Shown: in pieces, positions 1-7,733 of the stretch
How positions within the stretch are numbered: the stretch's first letter is position 1
How the letters are laid out: each line of letters begins with the position of its first letter
Assembly (NCBI GenBank): GCA_031409955.1
Contig: JANNYF010000220.1
Location: forward strand, 1 to 64,000
Direction: 5' to 3'
Origin: JAFDVL01 sp031409955
GTDB taxonomy: Bacteria > Acidobacteriota > Blastocatellia > RBC074
Length of the DNA: 64,000 nt
Notes under the pieces: model-generated
What the model was told of the DNA's origin: nothing
What the model saw: only the letters and a program-made list of their open reading frames with translations
Database searches by the model: none
Translations under genes and position numbers: made by a program

Positions 1-220
1 TTAGCCGTCGTCGTCAATTGCAAACGAATCGTGCGCTTGTTGACTGCCGCGCCCAGTGCGGCTCCCGCTTGACCTGCGGGTCGGAGCTGGAGCGCAGCTT
101 GCCCGCTCGTTGTTTCGCGCCGACTTTTTCAGCAGTCTCCGCTGGGACGAAGCAGGTTGAATCGTGACAAGAGATTTCTATTGTGAGCAGGAATCAGGAA
201 TCAGATGATTCGTTCCAACG
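1..220. other. left edge, no gene recognised
   Basis: Nothing in these 220 bases can be supported as a gene. A stop triplet on the minus strand lies at 1-3, and the frame above it stays open for only about 58 codons with no credible start or recognisable sequence. The segment lies downstream of the minus-strand caspase gene. A G+C-rich patch at about 41-110 contains short palindromic words but no clear stem. Confidence 0.5.
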
Positions 221-1663
221 TTACTGATTTCTTGGCGGCGCGAAGTAGAATGAACCCGTGATTGAAGACGACTCCCACGGTTGTTGCACGCCCTGTGTTT
301 TTTGCAGCACGCCAGCGCGCACGCGTTTGAAAACGTCTTCAATGCCGATGCCGGGCGTTTGGATATGCTTCAGCAATTCCTGCGTGTACACGCCATTGCG
401 ATCATCTTCGCGCGCTTTTTCGCCGGGTTGTGTGGAGAAGGCAATGTAGGTTTCGGTCGGCGCATTTTTGATGACTGCCAAGCCACGCGTAGCTGAACGA
501 AACCGGCTGGCAAACGGATTGTCGCGGCACGCATCCAGGATGATGACGTTCATACGATTGCGCGCGCTTTCCAATTCGCCCATCACTAAATTCATCGAAA
601 CGCCCTGATCTTCGACTTCGTGTTCTTTGGTGATGTCAGCATCCACCGGAAGCAAATAGTTCGCGCCATTCATTTGCACGCCGTGGCCGGCAAAGAAAAA
701 CAATCCCACGCCGCCTTTGCTCAACTGATTGCCCAGCTCTCGAATGGCGGATTTCATCGCGCGCTGCGTTTGATTTTCGAGCTTCACGACTTGGAATCCG
801 AGGTTTGTCAAAGCGCGCGCCATATCGTTCGCATCATTTACTGGGCTGACCAATGGAGAAATCGTTTTGTACGTGCTGTTGCCAATCACGAGCGCAAAGC
901 GCGGTTCGTTGGGAAGCGCGGGCGGAATGTTCACGGGCGTCGAGGATGGATTCAAATTGGTATTGAGCGGCGGTGCGGTCGGGGCGTTGACGCGAACCGG
1001 AGGCGATGGCTTGTTCTCTGCGAAGACGACGGCTGGCGGGCTGAAATCTACATACGGCGCAAGATAGTTGAGGAAACCTTCGGGAGTGAGCGCGTCGGGC
1101 GGAAGTTTTTTCTTGAAGCGCAAATTGAACCGCGAGCCGCTGTCGCGTTGGCCTTGCCGATACGCCTCCATTGCGCGGTCATACCGTTCGCGTTGTTTTT
1201 GATCCTGGATGGCACGCTGATTTTTCAGCGTCTCAATCTCTTTTCGGATTTCCGCTTTTTGGGTGGCATCTGTTGTTGCCCCGTAGGCCACTTCGAGACC
1301 GAATTCGCGGTCTGATTTGGGCGTTGGCGTGACGGGCTGCGGTTGGCCTCCCCACGTGCTGAACCCGCCCGCGCCGAGGTGGATTTCAATCAAATCATCT
1401 TTTACTTTGATCCGCGTGATCTTGATGGGCTGCCCCGCTTTTGCGCCCACTTCGTAATTGGTAAAGAGCCGGGCCTGCTCGCGGGCATCGGTCGGAGGAT
1501 TGGAATCCGGGCGAATATTGACGCCCGCGCTGGCACCGGGCATATCAAGTTTGGGCGCGATGGTTTTGCCGACAAAGGCTTGCTGCAAATGCGCCTCGCT
1601 TTGGGCATAAAGCGGTGCGGCGACAAGGAGAGTGAGAAACAAGAGTGAACCATACGTTTTCAT
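221..1663 (-). CDS. exported caspase-fold (peptidase C14) protein
   Basis: This 480-residue protein starts with a signal peptide (hydrophobic LLFLTLLVAAPLYA, cleavage likely near residue 21). Residues 22-250 are low in recognisable features and include a charged helical stretch (about 140-180) and a proline/asparagine-rich linker. The caspase p20-like domain begins at about residue 254 (RFALVIGNSTY). The catalytic dyad is visible as His327 in FAGHG and Cys379 in DACRDNPF. Bacterial caspase homologues of this type usually cleave after basic residues and act in stress or envelope processes; the substrate cannot be read here. The start is an ATG followed directly by the signal peptide. The gene is transcribed alone, with a long inverted repeat between it and the next gene upstream. 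Catalytic activity is likely because both dyad residues are present. Export is inferred from the signal peptide. Confidence 0.87.
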   Translation of the reverse strand: MKTYGSLLFLTLLVAAPLYAQSEAHLQQAFVGKTIAPKLDMPGASAGVNIRPDSNPPTDAREQARLFTNYEVGAKAGQPIKITRIKVKDDLIEIHLGAGGFSTWGGQPQPVTPTPKSDREFGLEVAYGATTDATQKAEIRKEIETLKNQRAIQDQKQRERYDRAMEAYRQGQRDSGSRFNLRFKKKLPPDALTPEGFLNYLAPYVDFSPPAVVFAENKPSPPVRVNAPTAPPLNTNLNPSSTPVNIPPALPNEPRFALVIGNSTYKTISPLVSPVNDANDMARALTNLGFQVVKLENQTQRAMKSAIRELGNQLSKGGVGLFFFAGHGVQMNGANYLLPVDADITKEHEVEDQGVSMNLVMGELESARNRMNVIILDACRDNPFASRFRSATRGLAVIKNAPTETYIAFSTQPGEKAREDDRNGVYTQELLKHIQTPGIGIEDVFKRVRAGVLQKTQGVQQPWESSSITGSFYFAPPRNQ

Positions 1664-1682
1664 CTTCGATCCCCTTTCAAGC

Positions 1683-1877
1683 AGGTGTTAGGTGTTAGGT
1701 GTTAGAAGATAACATCTAAGTACCAAAGCCAATTAAATCCGGCTTAGACAGGATTAACAGGATTGACAGGATGGGAAAAAAACACCGACACACATGGAGG
1801 TTTAATCAATCTTGTTCATCTTGTAAATCCTGTCTATACCGGGCTTATTTTGCTTGGCTACTTAACACCTAACACCT
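1683..1877. repeat. composite intergenic inverted repeat
   Basis: The whole gap between the HbpS-like gene and the caspase gene forms a nested, imperfect inverted repeat. The outer arms are tandem copies of AGGTGTT(A) at 1683-1705 and their complement at 1863-1877. The inner arms carry GACAGGATTAACAGGATT (from 1747) and a diverged complement ending TCCTGTCTAT near 1836. The centre is A-rich. It is probably a non-coding repeat rather than a terminator, because the arms consist of short repeated words with many mismatches. Confidence 0.6.
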
Positions 1878-1881
1878 ATTT

Positions 1882-2277
1882 CTAAAAAGCAGCGGCTCCT
1901 GCCTCCGCGACGGCATGATCTTGTTCGCCTGATCCGCCGCTCACGCCAATTGCGCCGACGACAACGCCATCTTTTTTGAGCGGAATGCCCCCTGCAAAAA
2001 TCATAATCCGGCCATCGTTGGAGGCGTGAATGCCAAAGAACTGGTCGCCGGATTGCGAATGTTGCGCGAGGTCTTTGGTCGCAATATCAAAAGCGCGCGA
2101 GGTGTAGGCCTTCTTGATGGAAATATCAATGCTGCCGATCCAGGCGCCGTCCATGCGAACGTGCGAGACCAGGTTTCCGCCAGCATCTGCGACAGCGATA
2201 TTCATGGGCTGACCGATTTCAGCCGCTTTAATTTCTGCGGCGGCAATCACGCGCCGCGCATCGTCAAGTGTCATCAT
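1882..2277 (-). CDS. HbpS/GlcG-family (DUF336) protein
   Basis: This 131-residue protein belongs to the GlcG/HbpS family. The family signature is plain: an N-terminal helix, then NIAVADAGGNLVSHVRMDGA at about residues 26-45, and a glycine-rich C-terminus (GGIPL, GAIGVSGG). Members are small alpha/beta proteins that form multimers. Some bind haem or cobalamin or act as accessory sensors, while others sit beside glycolate or diol genes; none of those partners is nearby. There is no signal peptide, so it is probably cytoplasmic. AGGAGA precedes the ATG, supporting this start. It lies 65 bases downstream of the GAF-SpoIIE phosphatase on the same strand and could be the last gene of that transcript. 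The specific ligand is unknown. Confidence 0.85.
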   Translation of the reverse strand: MMTLDDARRVIAAAEIKAAEIGQPMNIAVADAGGNLVSHVRMDGAWIGSIDISIKKAYTSRAFDIATKDLAQHSQSGDQFFGIHASNDGRIMIFAGGIPLKKDGVVVGAIGVSGGSGEQDHAVAEAGAAAF

Positions 2278-2342
2278 TTTTTCTCCTCGTGGGTTGGTGT
2301 TGGTGATGGTTATGGATGAATCAGAGATCGGTTGCCGCGCGC

Positions 2343-4148
2343 TTACACGGCCTTAATGACAACCAGGGTCAAATCGTCGTGCTGGTGCGCATCGGCTGAG
2401 AATTCGGTAACGGCGTTCAGCACCGCGTCGGCGATTACGGACGCCTTTTGGTTGCGATATTCGCGGACGGTTTCGACAATGCGGCGTTCGCCAAATTCAA
2501 GTCGGTCGGGCAGTGCGGTGTGAGCTTCGCTCAAGCCATCGGTATAGAAAAACAAGACATCGCCTTTTTGCAGATGAATCGTTTCGCTTTTGTACTGTTG
2601 CTGATCGAAGATGCCGAGCATCAGGCCACCCGTTTTCAGCGCGCGCCAACGACCATCAGGCTTCATCAGAATCGGCGGATTGTGACCGGCGTTGGTGTAT
2701 TGAAACGTGCGCGCTTCGGTATTCAGCACGCCATACACCATCGTTACCAAAAGTTGACGCCCAAGGTCACGATGCAAACGCGAATTCGTCGCCTTCATCA
2801 TTTTCGCCAAGCCGAAGCCGCTGCGGGCGACCAATCGCGTGATGCTGCGCGCGGCAGCCATGCCCATTGCGGCGCGCACGCCTTTGCCTGCGACGTCGCC
2901 GATCATAATGCCGAACTTGTGTTCCGCCAGGCGAATGTAATCATAAAAGTCGCCGCTCAAATTCAGCGCTGGTTCCAGGCGCGCGGCAATGTCAAAGCGT
3001 TTGAGGCTGGGCGGCGTATCAGGAATCATCGCGCGTTGAATGTCGCGGGCCAGCAGAATTTCGTTTTCCAATAACTGCTCCCGTTCGACTTGTTCCGCAT
3101 ACAAACGCGCGTTGGCAATCGCAATGCTCAAGTTGTTCGCCACGCTTTGCAACAAATGCGCGTGATTGTGCCCGAAGGCGTTGGTGCGTCGGCTTTCTAG
3201 TGCGATCACGCCGATGACGTTGTCCTTGTGAATCAGCGGCACCGCCATTTCCGAATGATGCGAACACTCTTCCCAGCCTTTGCTGACGTGATAATCGGGA
3301 TCGTGCGAAACATCGCCGACAATGACCGGATGCCGCTGGCGCACGGCGCGTCCGACAATGCCCTGCGTGATTTCGGTGCGATTGGCTTGCGATTCCGGCG
3401 CGTTGAAGCCTTCTTCAATGTGCCAGACAAACTCTTCCGTTTCTTCGTCAATCAAGCCGACCGACAACGTGTCGAATGCGACCACGCGATGCAGCAGCGG
3501 CGTGATTTGCCCCAACAATTTATCCAGATCAAGAATCGAATTGATCTCGTGTCCGATGTCAATCAGCGTTTCCATCTCGTCCGTGCGCGCGCGCAACTCT
3601 TCGTACAGCCGCGCGTTTTCCAGGGCGATGGCTAACTGATTGCCGAGGACATTCAAAATGCGTTCGTGTTCGGGCGTGAAGTAATTTGGCTCGACGCTTT
3701 CAATCGCCAATACGCCGACGACTTTCTGCTCACGGATCAATTTCAGCGGCACGGCAATCATCCCGCGCGGTTCGTCGTTGCCTTCGATGTCGAGCCGCAT
3801 ATAGCGCGGGTCTTGTTGCACATCAGGGATGATGATCGTGTGTCCGTGCCGCCAGGCCGCCGAAGCGAGGCTGCGATCTAGCGGAATGTAGCGATGCCGC
3901 GCCACTTCTTCCGGCTTGTAGCCGACAGACTTTTTCCAGACCAGACAATTTCGCTCTTCGTCTGACAGCAACAAATTGAAAAATTTGTACTCAATTACTT
4001 CCCGCAAACGCAGCGCGATCCGCTCAATCAATTCATCCAGATCAAGGATTGAAATAAACTCCACGCTCAGTTCGTTGATTAAATCCTGGAGCCGCTGCGC
4101 AGAGCTGAGTTCGGCGGTCATTGCTGTGGAAGAAGTTTCACTCATCAT
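2343..4148 (-). CDS. GAF-GAF-SpoIIE serine/threonine phosphatase (RsbU-like)
   Basis: This 601-residue soluble regulator has two GAF domains (about 25-185 and 195-350), a short helical linker (EREQLLENEILLARDIQ), and a PP2C/SpoIIE phosphatase domain (about 380-600). The phosphatase shows its metal-binding acidic motifs in LSGDFYDY and GDVAGKG, and a late DDLTLVV. In partner-switching systems such phosphatases dephosphorylate an anti-sigma-factor antagonist in response to signals bound by GAF domains. The ATG overlaps the TAA of the upstream peroxiredoxin gene by one base, so the two are probably translationally coupled. A candidate kinase counterpart, the receiver-HATPase protein, is encoded about 1.2 kb away on the other strand. 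The signal bound by the GAF domains is not readable; the peroxiredoxin neighbour hints at redox or oxidative stress. Confidence 0.88.
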   Translation of the reverse strand: MMSETSSTAMTAELSSAQRLQDLINELSVEFISILDLDELIERIALRLREVIEYKFFNLLLSDEERNCLVWKKSVGYKPEEVARHRYIPLDRSLASAAWRHGHTIIIPDVQQDPRYMRLDIEGNDEPRGMIAVPLKLIREQKVVGVLAIESVEPNYFTPEHERILNVLGNQLAIALENARLYEELRARTDEMETLIDIGHEINSILDLDKLLGQITPLLHRVVAFDTLSVGLIDEETEEFVWHIEEGFNAPESQANRTEITQGIVGRAVRQRHPVIVGDVSHDPDYHVSKGWEECSHHSEMAVPLIHKDNVIGVIALESRRTNAFGHNHAHLLQSVANNLSIAIANARLYAEQVEREQLLENEILLARDIQRAMIPDTPPSLKRFDIAARLEPALNLSGDFYDYIRLAEHKFGIMIGDVAGKGVRAAMGMAAARSITRLVARSGFGLAKMMKATNSRLHRDLGRQLLVTMVYGVLNTEARTFQYTNAGHNPPILMKPDGRWRALKTGGLMLGIFDQQQYKSETIHLQKGDVLFFYTDGLSEAHTALPDRLEFGERRIVETVREYRNQKASVIADAVLNAVTEFSADAHQHDDLTLVVIKAV

Positions 4149-4591
4149 TATTGGGCTTGGGCAATTGCCTTGAGAATTTCATCATCCGTGGGGCGAAAGA
4201 TCGGAACGACCGTCCTACGATAACGAATCACCCCATCTTTATCAATCACGATCACGCCGCGTTTTGTGCCAATGAACGAATTCATTTGATAGGCGCGCGT
4301 TGCTTTGCCATCGGCATCCGAAAGCAATCGCAACGGCAATTGATGATTGGCGGCAAAGCGGCGATGTTTGTCTACCGAATCCGCGTTAATTCCGACGACC
4401 TCGGCTCCGGCTTCCTGATAGCGTTCCCAATTGTCGCGCACGCTGCAAAGCTGCTTCGTACAAACGGGCGTTTCGTCGCCGGGATAAAACAACAGCACAA
4501 CGGTTTTGCCGCGCCATTGGCTCAATTGCCAACGGTCGCCATTGCCATCCGGCAAATCAATTTCGGGCGCTTGTTGTCCAACTTGTGACAT
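4148..4591 (-). CDS. Bcp-type peroxiredoxin
   Basis: This 147-residue thioredoxin-fold peroxiredoxin of the AhpC/TSA superfamily would reduce hydroperoxides in the cytoplasm. The active-site segment FYPGDETPVCTKQLC gives peroxidatic Cys44 and a second Cys49. The five-residue spacing is typical of the resolving cysteine in Bcp/PrxQ atypical two-cysteine enzymes. The length fits the Bcp family (about 150 residues). No signal peptide is present. It is the first gene of a coupled pair: its stop overlaps the start of the GAF-SpoIIE phosphatase. An imperfect hairpin lies just upstream (4609-4674). Reduction partners such as thioredoxin are not encoded nearby. Confidence 0.9.
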   Translation of the reverse strand: MSQVGQQAPEIDLPDGNGDRWQLSQWRGKTVVLLFYPGDETPVCTKQLCSVRDNWERYQEAGAEVVGINADSVDKHRRFAANHQLPLRLLSDADGKATRAYQMNSFIGTKRGVIVIDKDGVIRYRRTVVPIFRPTDDEILKAIAQAQ

Positions 4592-4608
4592 AAATTTCAG
4601 TCTCGAAA

Positions 4609-4674
4609 AGTCTGGTGAAGCCTCGTGAAGTCGCAGGCGTTACTTTACTCGACTTCGCTGGACTTTGCCAGATT
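4609..4674. repeat. imperfect intergenic inverted repeat
   Basis: AGTCTGGTGAAGCC...GTGAAGTCG on the left pairs with CGACTTCGCTGG...GCCAGATT on the right, leaving a loop of about 16 bases. Roughly 18 of 25 positions match. It sits directly upstream of the peroxiredoxin start, so it would lie in or near that gene's 5' leader. It could be a repeat relic or a regulatory hairpin. Confidence 0.4.
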
Positions 4675-4719
4675 GAGCAGCTTGGCGAGGGTCATTCAGT
4701 TTTCACCGTGAGCGAGGAA

Positions 4720-4814
4720 ATAGACTACGGATGACACGGATCGTGCGGATCAGTGCGGATCAAACTCAGAAAAATCCGCGCCCATCCGCTGCATCCGCGT
4801 CATCTGCGGTCTAT
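4720..4814. repeat. palindromic repeat family A, copy 1
   Basis: Two arms of about 41 bases, beginning ATAGAC and ending GTCTAT, are built from repeated GCGGAT words and their complements ATCCGC. An A-rich loop of about 12 bases separates them. The same architecture recurs at 6875-6971 and 54277-54379, so this is a dispersed repeat, not a gene-specific terminator. It lies between the peroxiredoxin gene and the ACT-domain gene. Confidence 0.8.
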
Positions 4815-4829
4815 TGACCAGAAAACAGA

Positions 4830-5255
4830 TTAATGTTGGATGAGAACGGTATGTTGCAATGTGACAAGCGCATGTCGCACCGCAGTGAGCGCGCGGCTAT
4901 AATTGGCTTCGTGAACCAAAACAGCATCCGTGCGGTAGGTCGAAAGGCTCAGGATGCTGATATCCGCCTCAGCCAAGGCGCGACTGATTTCAGCGATGAA
5001 TCCGACGACGGAAAAATCCAGCACTGTATCGAAGCGGATCATCCGCCGCCGCAACTGGGCTTGCGCGCCGGAAAAATTGTCGGCCATTGCATGCCACAAA
5101 TCTTCCGCCAGAATCAGTGTGACTTCGTCCTTGTCACGGGTGATCGAAACATAACCGGACAGGTCGTGGACGGCTATCAGAGCCGCCCCAAACTGTTCCA
5201 GTGGGAGACTGACCACCGCAAATAACGTGTTCGGTAAGTCGAGATGAATCGGCAT
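4830..5255 (-). CDS. ACT-domain protein (COG3603-like)
   Basis: This is a small protein of about 141 residues resembling the two-ACT, aspartokinase-like ligand-binding family. The N-terminal half contains SGYVSITRDKDEVTLILAE, and the C-terminal half reads SVVGFIAEISRALAEADISI followed by STYRTDAVLVHE, the classic ACT pattern of a glycine-bounded regulatory loop. Such proteins are thought to bind small ligands, often amino acids; the ligand is unknown here. The frame is open upstream to 5378, but that extension is basic and compositionally odd, and would run into the leader of the divergent gene, so the ATG at 5255 was chosen. It is divergently oriented to the receiver-HATPase gene and may share a promoter region with it. 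Confidence 0.75.
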   Translation of the reverse strand: MPIHLDLPNTLFAVVSLPLEQFGAALIAVHDLSGYVSITRDKDEVTLILAEDLWHAMADNFSGAQAQLRRRMIRFDTVLDFSVVGFIAEISRALAEADISILSLSTYRTDAVLVHEANYSRALTAVRHALVTLQHTVLIQH

Positions 5256-5395
5256 AAATTGAATCGTTGATTGCACAAAGCGGTGGACGGAATTATTCTG
5301 TCCGCGCGCGGCAACTATACACCGCCTGAGAGCGCAGGCCAAAGAAGGGTCAGGATTTATTTGTCCGGCACGCGCCAACGCGTAAAATCCAAGTT

Positions 5396-6226
5396 ATGAA
5401 AAGCATCCTGGTGGTTGATGATGAACCGATGATCCCCGCGCTGGTTGGAGCGGCGTTGAAGGCTGACGGCTATGAACTGCTGGCGGCAGAAGATGCGGCC
5501 AGCGGTCTCGACATTCTAAAACAACGCTCCATTGATTTGCTGATTGCGGATGCGGAATCGCCGGACGACGAAGGCTTCGGCCTGATTGCCGAGGCGCGGC
5601 AACTTCATACCAGAATGAAAATCGTAGTGATGGCCCAGGTCAAAGCGCCGGAAACCGCGATTGAAGCGTTGCGGCATCACGTCTGCGAATTGCTCTTCAA
5701 ACCGTTTTCCGTCGCCGAATTGCGCGACACCGTGCATTCGGCGTTGGCTGCGCCGGAGCTACAAAACAACATTGAGATTGTTTCGGCTAAGCCAGAATGG
5801 CTGACGCTCAAAATTCCCTGTCACTTGGGCGCGATGCAACCGTTGTATCGCGTCATTACAAATCTTGACCAAACCCTGGATATGGAGTTGCGCGAATCGG
5901 TCGGCATCGCATTTCGAGAGTTGCTGCAAAATGCTATTGAGCACGGTTGCAAATGCGATGCCAGCAAGTTTGTCGAAGTGAGCTACATTCGGCTGCAACG
6001 CGCGATTGTCTGTCATATCAAAGACTCTGGCCAAGGCTTCAAGCTGGATGAATTGGAACACGCCGCGATCTCGAATCCGGCAGACGAGCCATATTCACAC
6101 CTGAACAAACGCGCCGAAATCGGGATGCGACCCGGCGGCTTTGGCTTGATGCTGGCCGGGCAAATGGTGGACGAATTGGTGTACAACGAAGTCCGCAATG
6201 AAGTGATGTTTGTGAAGTACCTGTGA
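5396..6226 (+). CDS. receiver domain fused to HATPase (RsbW-like) domain
   Basis: This 276-residue protein has an N-terminal response-regulator receiver domain (1-120). It shows the acidic pair Asp8/Asp9, phosphoacceptor Asp52, and Lys102 in LFKPF. At the usual Thr/Ser switch position the aligned residue is Ala80. After a linker comes an HATPase_c domain (about 150-276) with an N-box (RELLQNAIEHG), a G1-like motif (DSGQGF) and a G2-like motif (GGFGLML). It lacks a histidine phosphotransfer domain and is therefore closer to anti-sigma kinases (RsbW/SpoIIAB type) than to sensor kinases. The likely role is a phosphorylation-gated anti-sigma or antagonist kinase in partner switching. The SpoIIE phosphatase about 1.2 kb away is a plausible opposing enzyme. 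No STAS antagonist or sigma factor is encoded in the window. The next gene starts one base after its stop. Confidence 0.85.
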   Translation: MKSILVVDDEPMIPALVGAALKADGYELLAAEDAASGLDILKQRSIDLLIADAESPDDEGFGLIAEARQLHTRMKIVVMAQVKAPETAIEALRHHVCELLFKPFSVAELRDTVHSALAAPELQNNIEIVSAKPEWLTLKIPCHLGAMQPLYRVITNLDQTLDMELRESVGIAFRELLQNAIEHGCKCDASKFVEVSYIRLQRAIVCHIKDSGQGFKLDELEHAAISNPADEPYSHLNKRAEIGMRPGGFGLMLAGQMVDELVYNEVRNEVMFVKYL

Positions 6227-6227
6227 C

Positions 6228-6863
6228 ATGGAAATCACCGCGATCTTTCAGCCCACAATACCCCTGCTTGACACCAATTTTGCTGCCCCACATTGGCAAG
6301 CGGCAGTTCTGCATGCAATGGATCGAAACTGGCGTGGAGACGCTGCGCCGGAAGCCTTGAAAACGACGACGCGCGTGTTGTGGACGCCGCAGGAATTGAT
6401 TTTTGGTTATGAATGCCGATACACCGAATTGGATGTGGATGACGAGTTCGACGTGAACGAAGAACGCCACGCGCTGTGGGATCGGGATGTGTGCGAAGCG
6501 TTTGTTCGCTCGCCGCTCGAACCGGATTATCGCATCTACAAAGAATTTGAAGTCGCGCCGACCGGGCAATGGGTGGACTTGCGCATCAATCGCATTGACG
6601 TGACGCACGATTGGCAATGGAAAAGTGGCATGAAAACAGCGGCGCAGATTGACGAAACACATTGGCGTGTGGCGATGGCGATTCCGTTTGCGGCATTTGG
6701 AATTACGCCCAAAGTTGGCGATGCGTGGGAGGCGAATCTGTTTCGCGTGAGCCGCCTGCATGGTGCGCGACAGTTTTTAGCATACGCGCCGACCTTCACC
6801 GAAACGCCGAGTTATCACGAGCCGGAACGATTTGTGAAATTGAGATTTGAGAACGCGCAATGA
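6228..6863 (+). CDS. CBM9-like / DOMON-fold protein
   Basis: This 211-residue beta-sandwich protein resembles family-9-type carbohydrate-binding modules found as stand-alone proteins. The telling block is the C-terminal half: VDLRINRIDVTHDWQW, then THWRVAMAIPFAAFG, then GDAWEANLFRVS, a layout shared with sugar-binding modules attached to glycoside hydrolases. There is no signal peptide and no catalytic domain, so a sugar- or haem-binding role is only inferred. It begins one base after the stop of the receiver-HATPase gene, and its own stop overlaps the ATG of the next frame by four bases (ATGA), suggesting co-transcription. Confidence 0.72.
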   Translation: MEITAIFQPTIPLLDTNFAAPHWQAAVLHAMDRNWRGDAAPEALKTTTRVLWTPQELIFGYECRYTELDVDDEFDVNEERHALWDRDVCEAFVRSPLEPDYRIYKEFEVAPTGQWVDLRINRIDVTHDWQWKSGMKTAAQIDETHWRVAMAIPFAAFGITPKVGDAWEANLFRVSRLHGARQFLAYAPTFTETPSYHEPERFVKLRFENAQ

Positions 6864-7687
6864 GATTGAGTAAAAAGAAAATAGACCGCAGATCAGGCGG
6901 ATCGGGCGGATTTGGGCGGATCAGATCAGCGCTCATCCGCCCAATCTGCGTTATCCGTGGTCCATTTTCTTTTCACTCAATCCCCTTGCACGATAGCGAG
7001 TTGGTGCAAGACCAACTGAGTCGCTACTGCTCCTCGTACCGTACCGTCCTTTTCGCGTGTTTCGTTTTTTTCGTATGTTCCGTCATCTCTTCTGCCCAAA
7101 GCGAAGTCACGGATCGTTTGTTGGTGCTGGTCAATCGAGACGTGTTGACCGAGAGCGATGTGCGGTGGGCATTGGCGCTGGACCCTGAATTGCAGTCGCT
7201 TGACCTGAGCGCAGAAAATCGGCGCGCGATGCTGGAACGCTTGATTGACCAAAAGCTGTTGTTGCAGGAAGCCGAAAAGTTGCCGCGTAATGAACCGACC
7301 GAAGAAGAAATCACCGAGCACCTCAACAAAGAAATCCTCGCGAAATTCGGCGGCAATGAAAAGTTTGTCGAGCGCATGAAAAAGGTTGGATTGGAACAAG
7401 CGATGTTGCGCGAAATTGTGCGCCGTCGTTTGGAAATTCTGAAGTACGTGGACTTCCGTTTTCGCTCGTTTGTTTTCATCAAGCCCGAAGAGATTGAAAC
7501 TTATTATCGCAACACGACTATTCCCGAAGCCGCGCGCAAAGGTTTGGGCGCGCCAGAACTCGACGATAAATTGCGCAGCGACATCGAAGCTCGGCTCATC
7601 AACGACCGCGTCAACGCCGAACTGGATCGCTTCTTTGACGAAGCGCGGACGCAAGCCCAGCTTACACGCCTGACCGAAATTCAATGA
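6860..7687 (+). CDS. exported SurA-N-domain protein
   Basis: This is a chaperone-like protein with a SurA N-terminal domain but no parvulin (PPIase) domain. The mature part reads RLLVLVNRDVLTESDVRWALAL, followed by LIDQKLLLQEAEKL and a long helical region ending near residue 275. It probably acts in the periplasm on outer-membrane protein folding. A signal-peptide-like segment (VLFACFVFFVCSVISSAQ) lies at about residues 63-80. The start is uncertain. ATG 6860 overlaps the upstream stop (ATGA), but then a family-A palindrome (6875-6971) would be translated as a Gly/Arg-rich leader before the signal peptide. In-frame TTG 7001 or GTG 7004 would place the signal peptide at the N-terminus and is more natural for export. 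No ATG lies between. Confidence 0.78.
   Translation: MRLSKKKIDRRSGGSGGFGRIRSALIRPICVIRGPFSFHSIPLHDSELVQDQLSRYCSSYRTVLFACFVFFVCSVISSAQSEVTDRLLVLVNRDVLTESDVRWALALDPELQSLDLSAENRRAMLERLIDQKLLLQEAEKLPRNEPTEEEITEHLNKEILAKFGGNEKFVERMKKVGLEQAMLREIVRRRLEILKYVDFRFRSFVFIKPEEIETYYRNTTIPEAARKGLGAPELDDKLRSDIEARLINDRVNAELDRFFDEARTQAQLTRLTEIQ
6875..6971. repeat. palindromic repeat family A, copy 2
   Basis: The left arm begins AAGAAAATAGACCGCAG and the right arm ends TGGTCCATTTTCTT. Both contain GCGGAT/ATCCGC words, as in copies 1 and 3. The copy lies between the CBM9-like gene and the likely true start of the SurA-N gene. It is in frame with the latter, so the reading frame stays open through it. Confidence 0.82.
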
Positions 7688-7733
7688 AGCTGCGAACACA
7701 CGAGCGTGGAACCTGCGCGCCTTGACCAATTTT

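Noticed and set aside
1..174. partial minus-strand gene ending with a stop at 1-3
   Set aside because: The frame is only about 58 codons, Ser/Arg-rich, with no start and no recognisable sequence.
620..1315. 231-codon plus-strand open frame opposite the caspase gene
   Set aside because: It is antisense to a gene with clear catalytic motifs, has no ribosome site and shows no protein pattern. It arises from the codon bias of the true gene.
5256..5378. 41-codon extension of the ACT-domain gene
   Set aside because: It is basic, without family resemblance, and lies in the region that must hold the divergent promoter.
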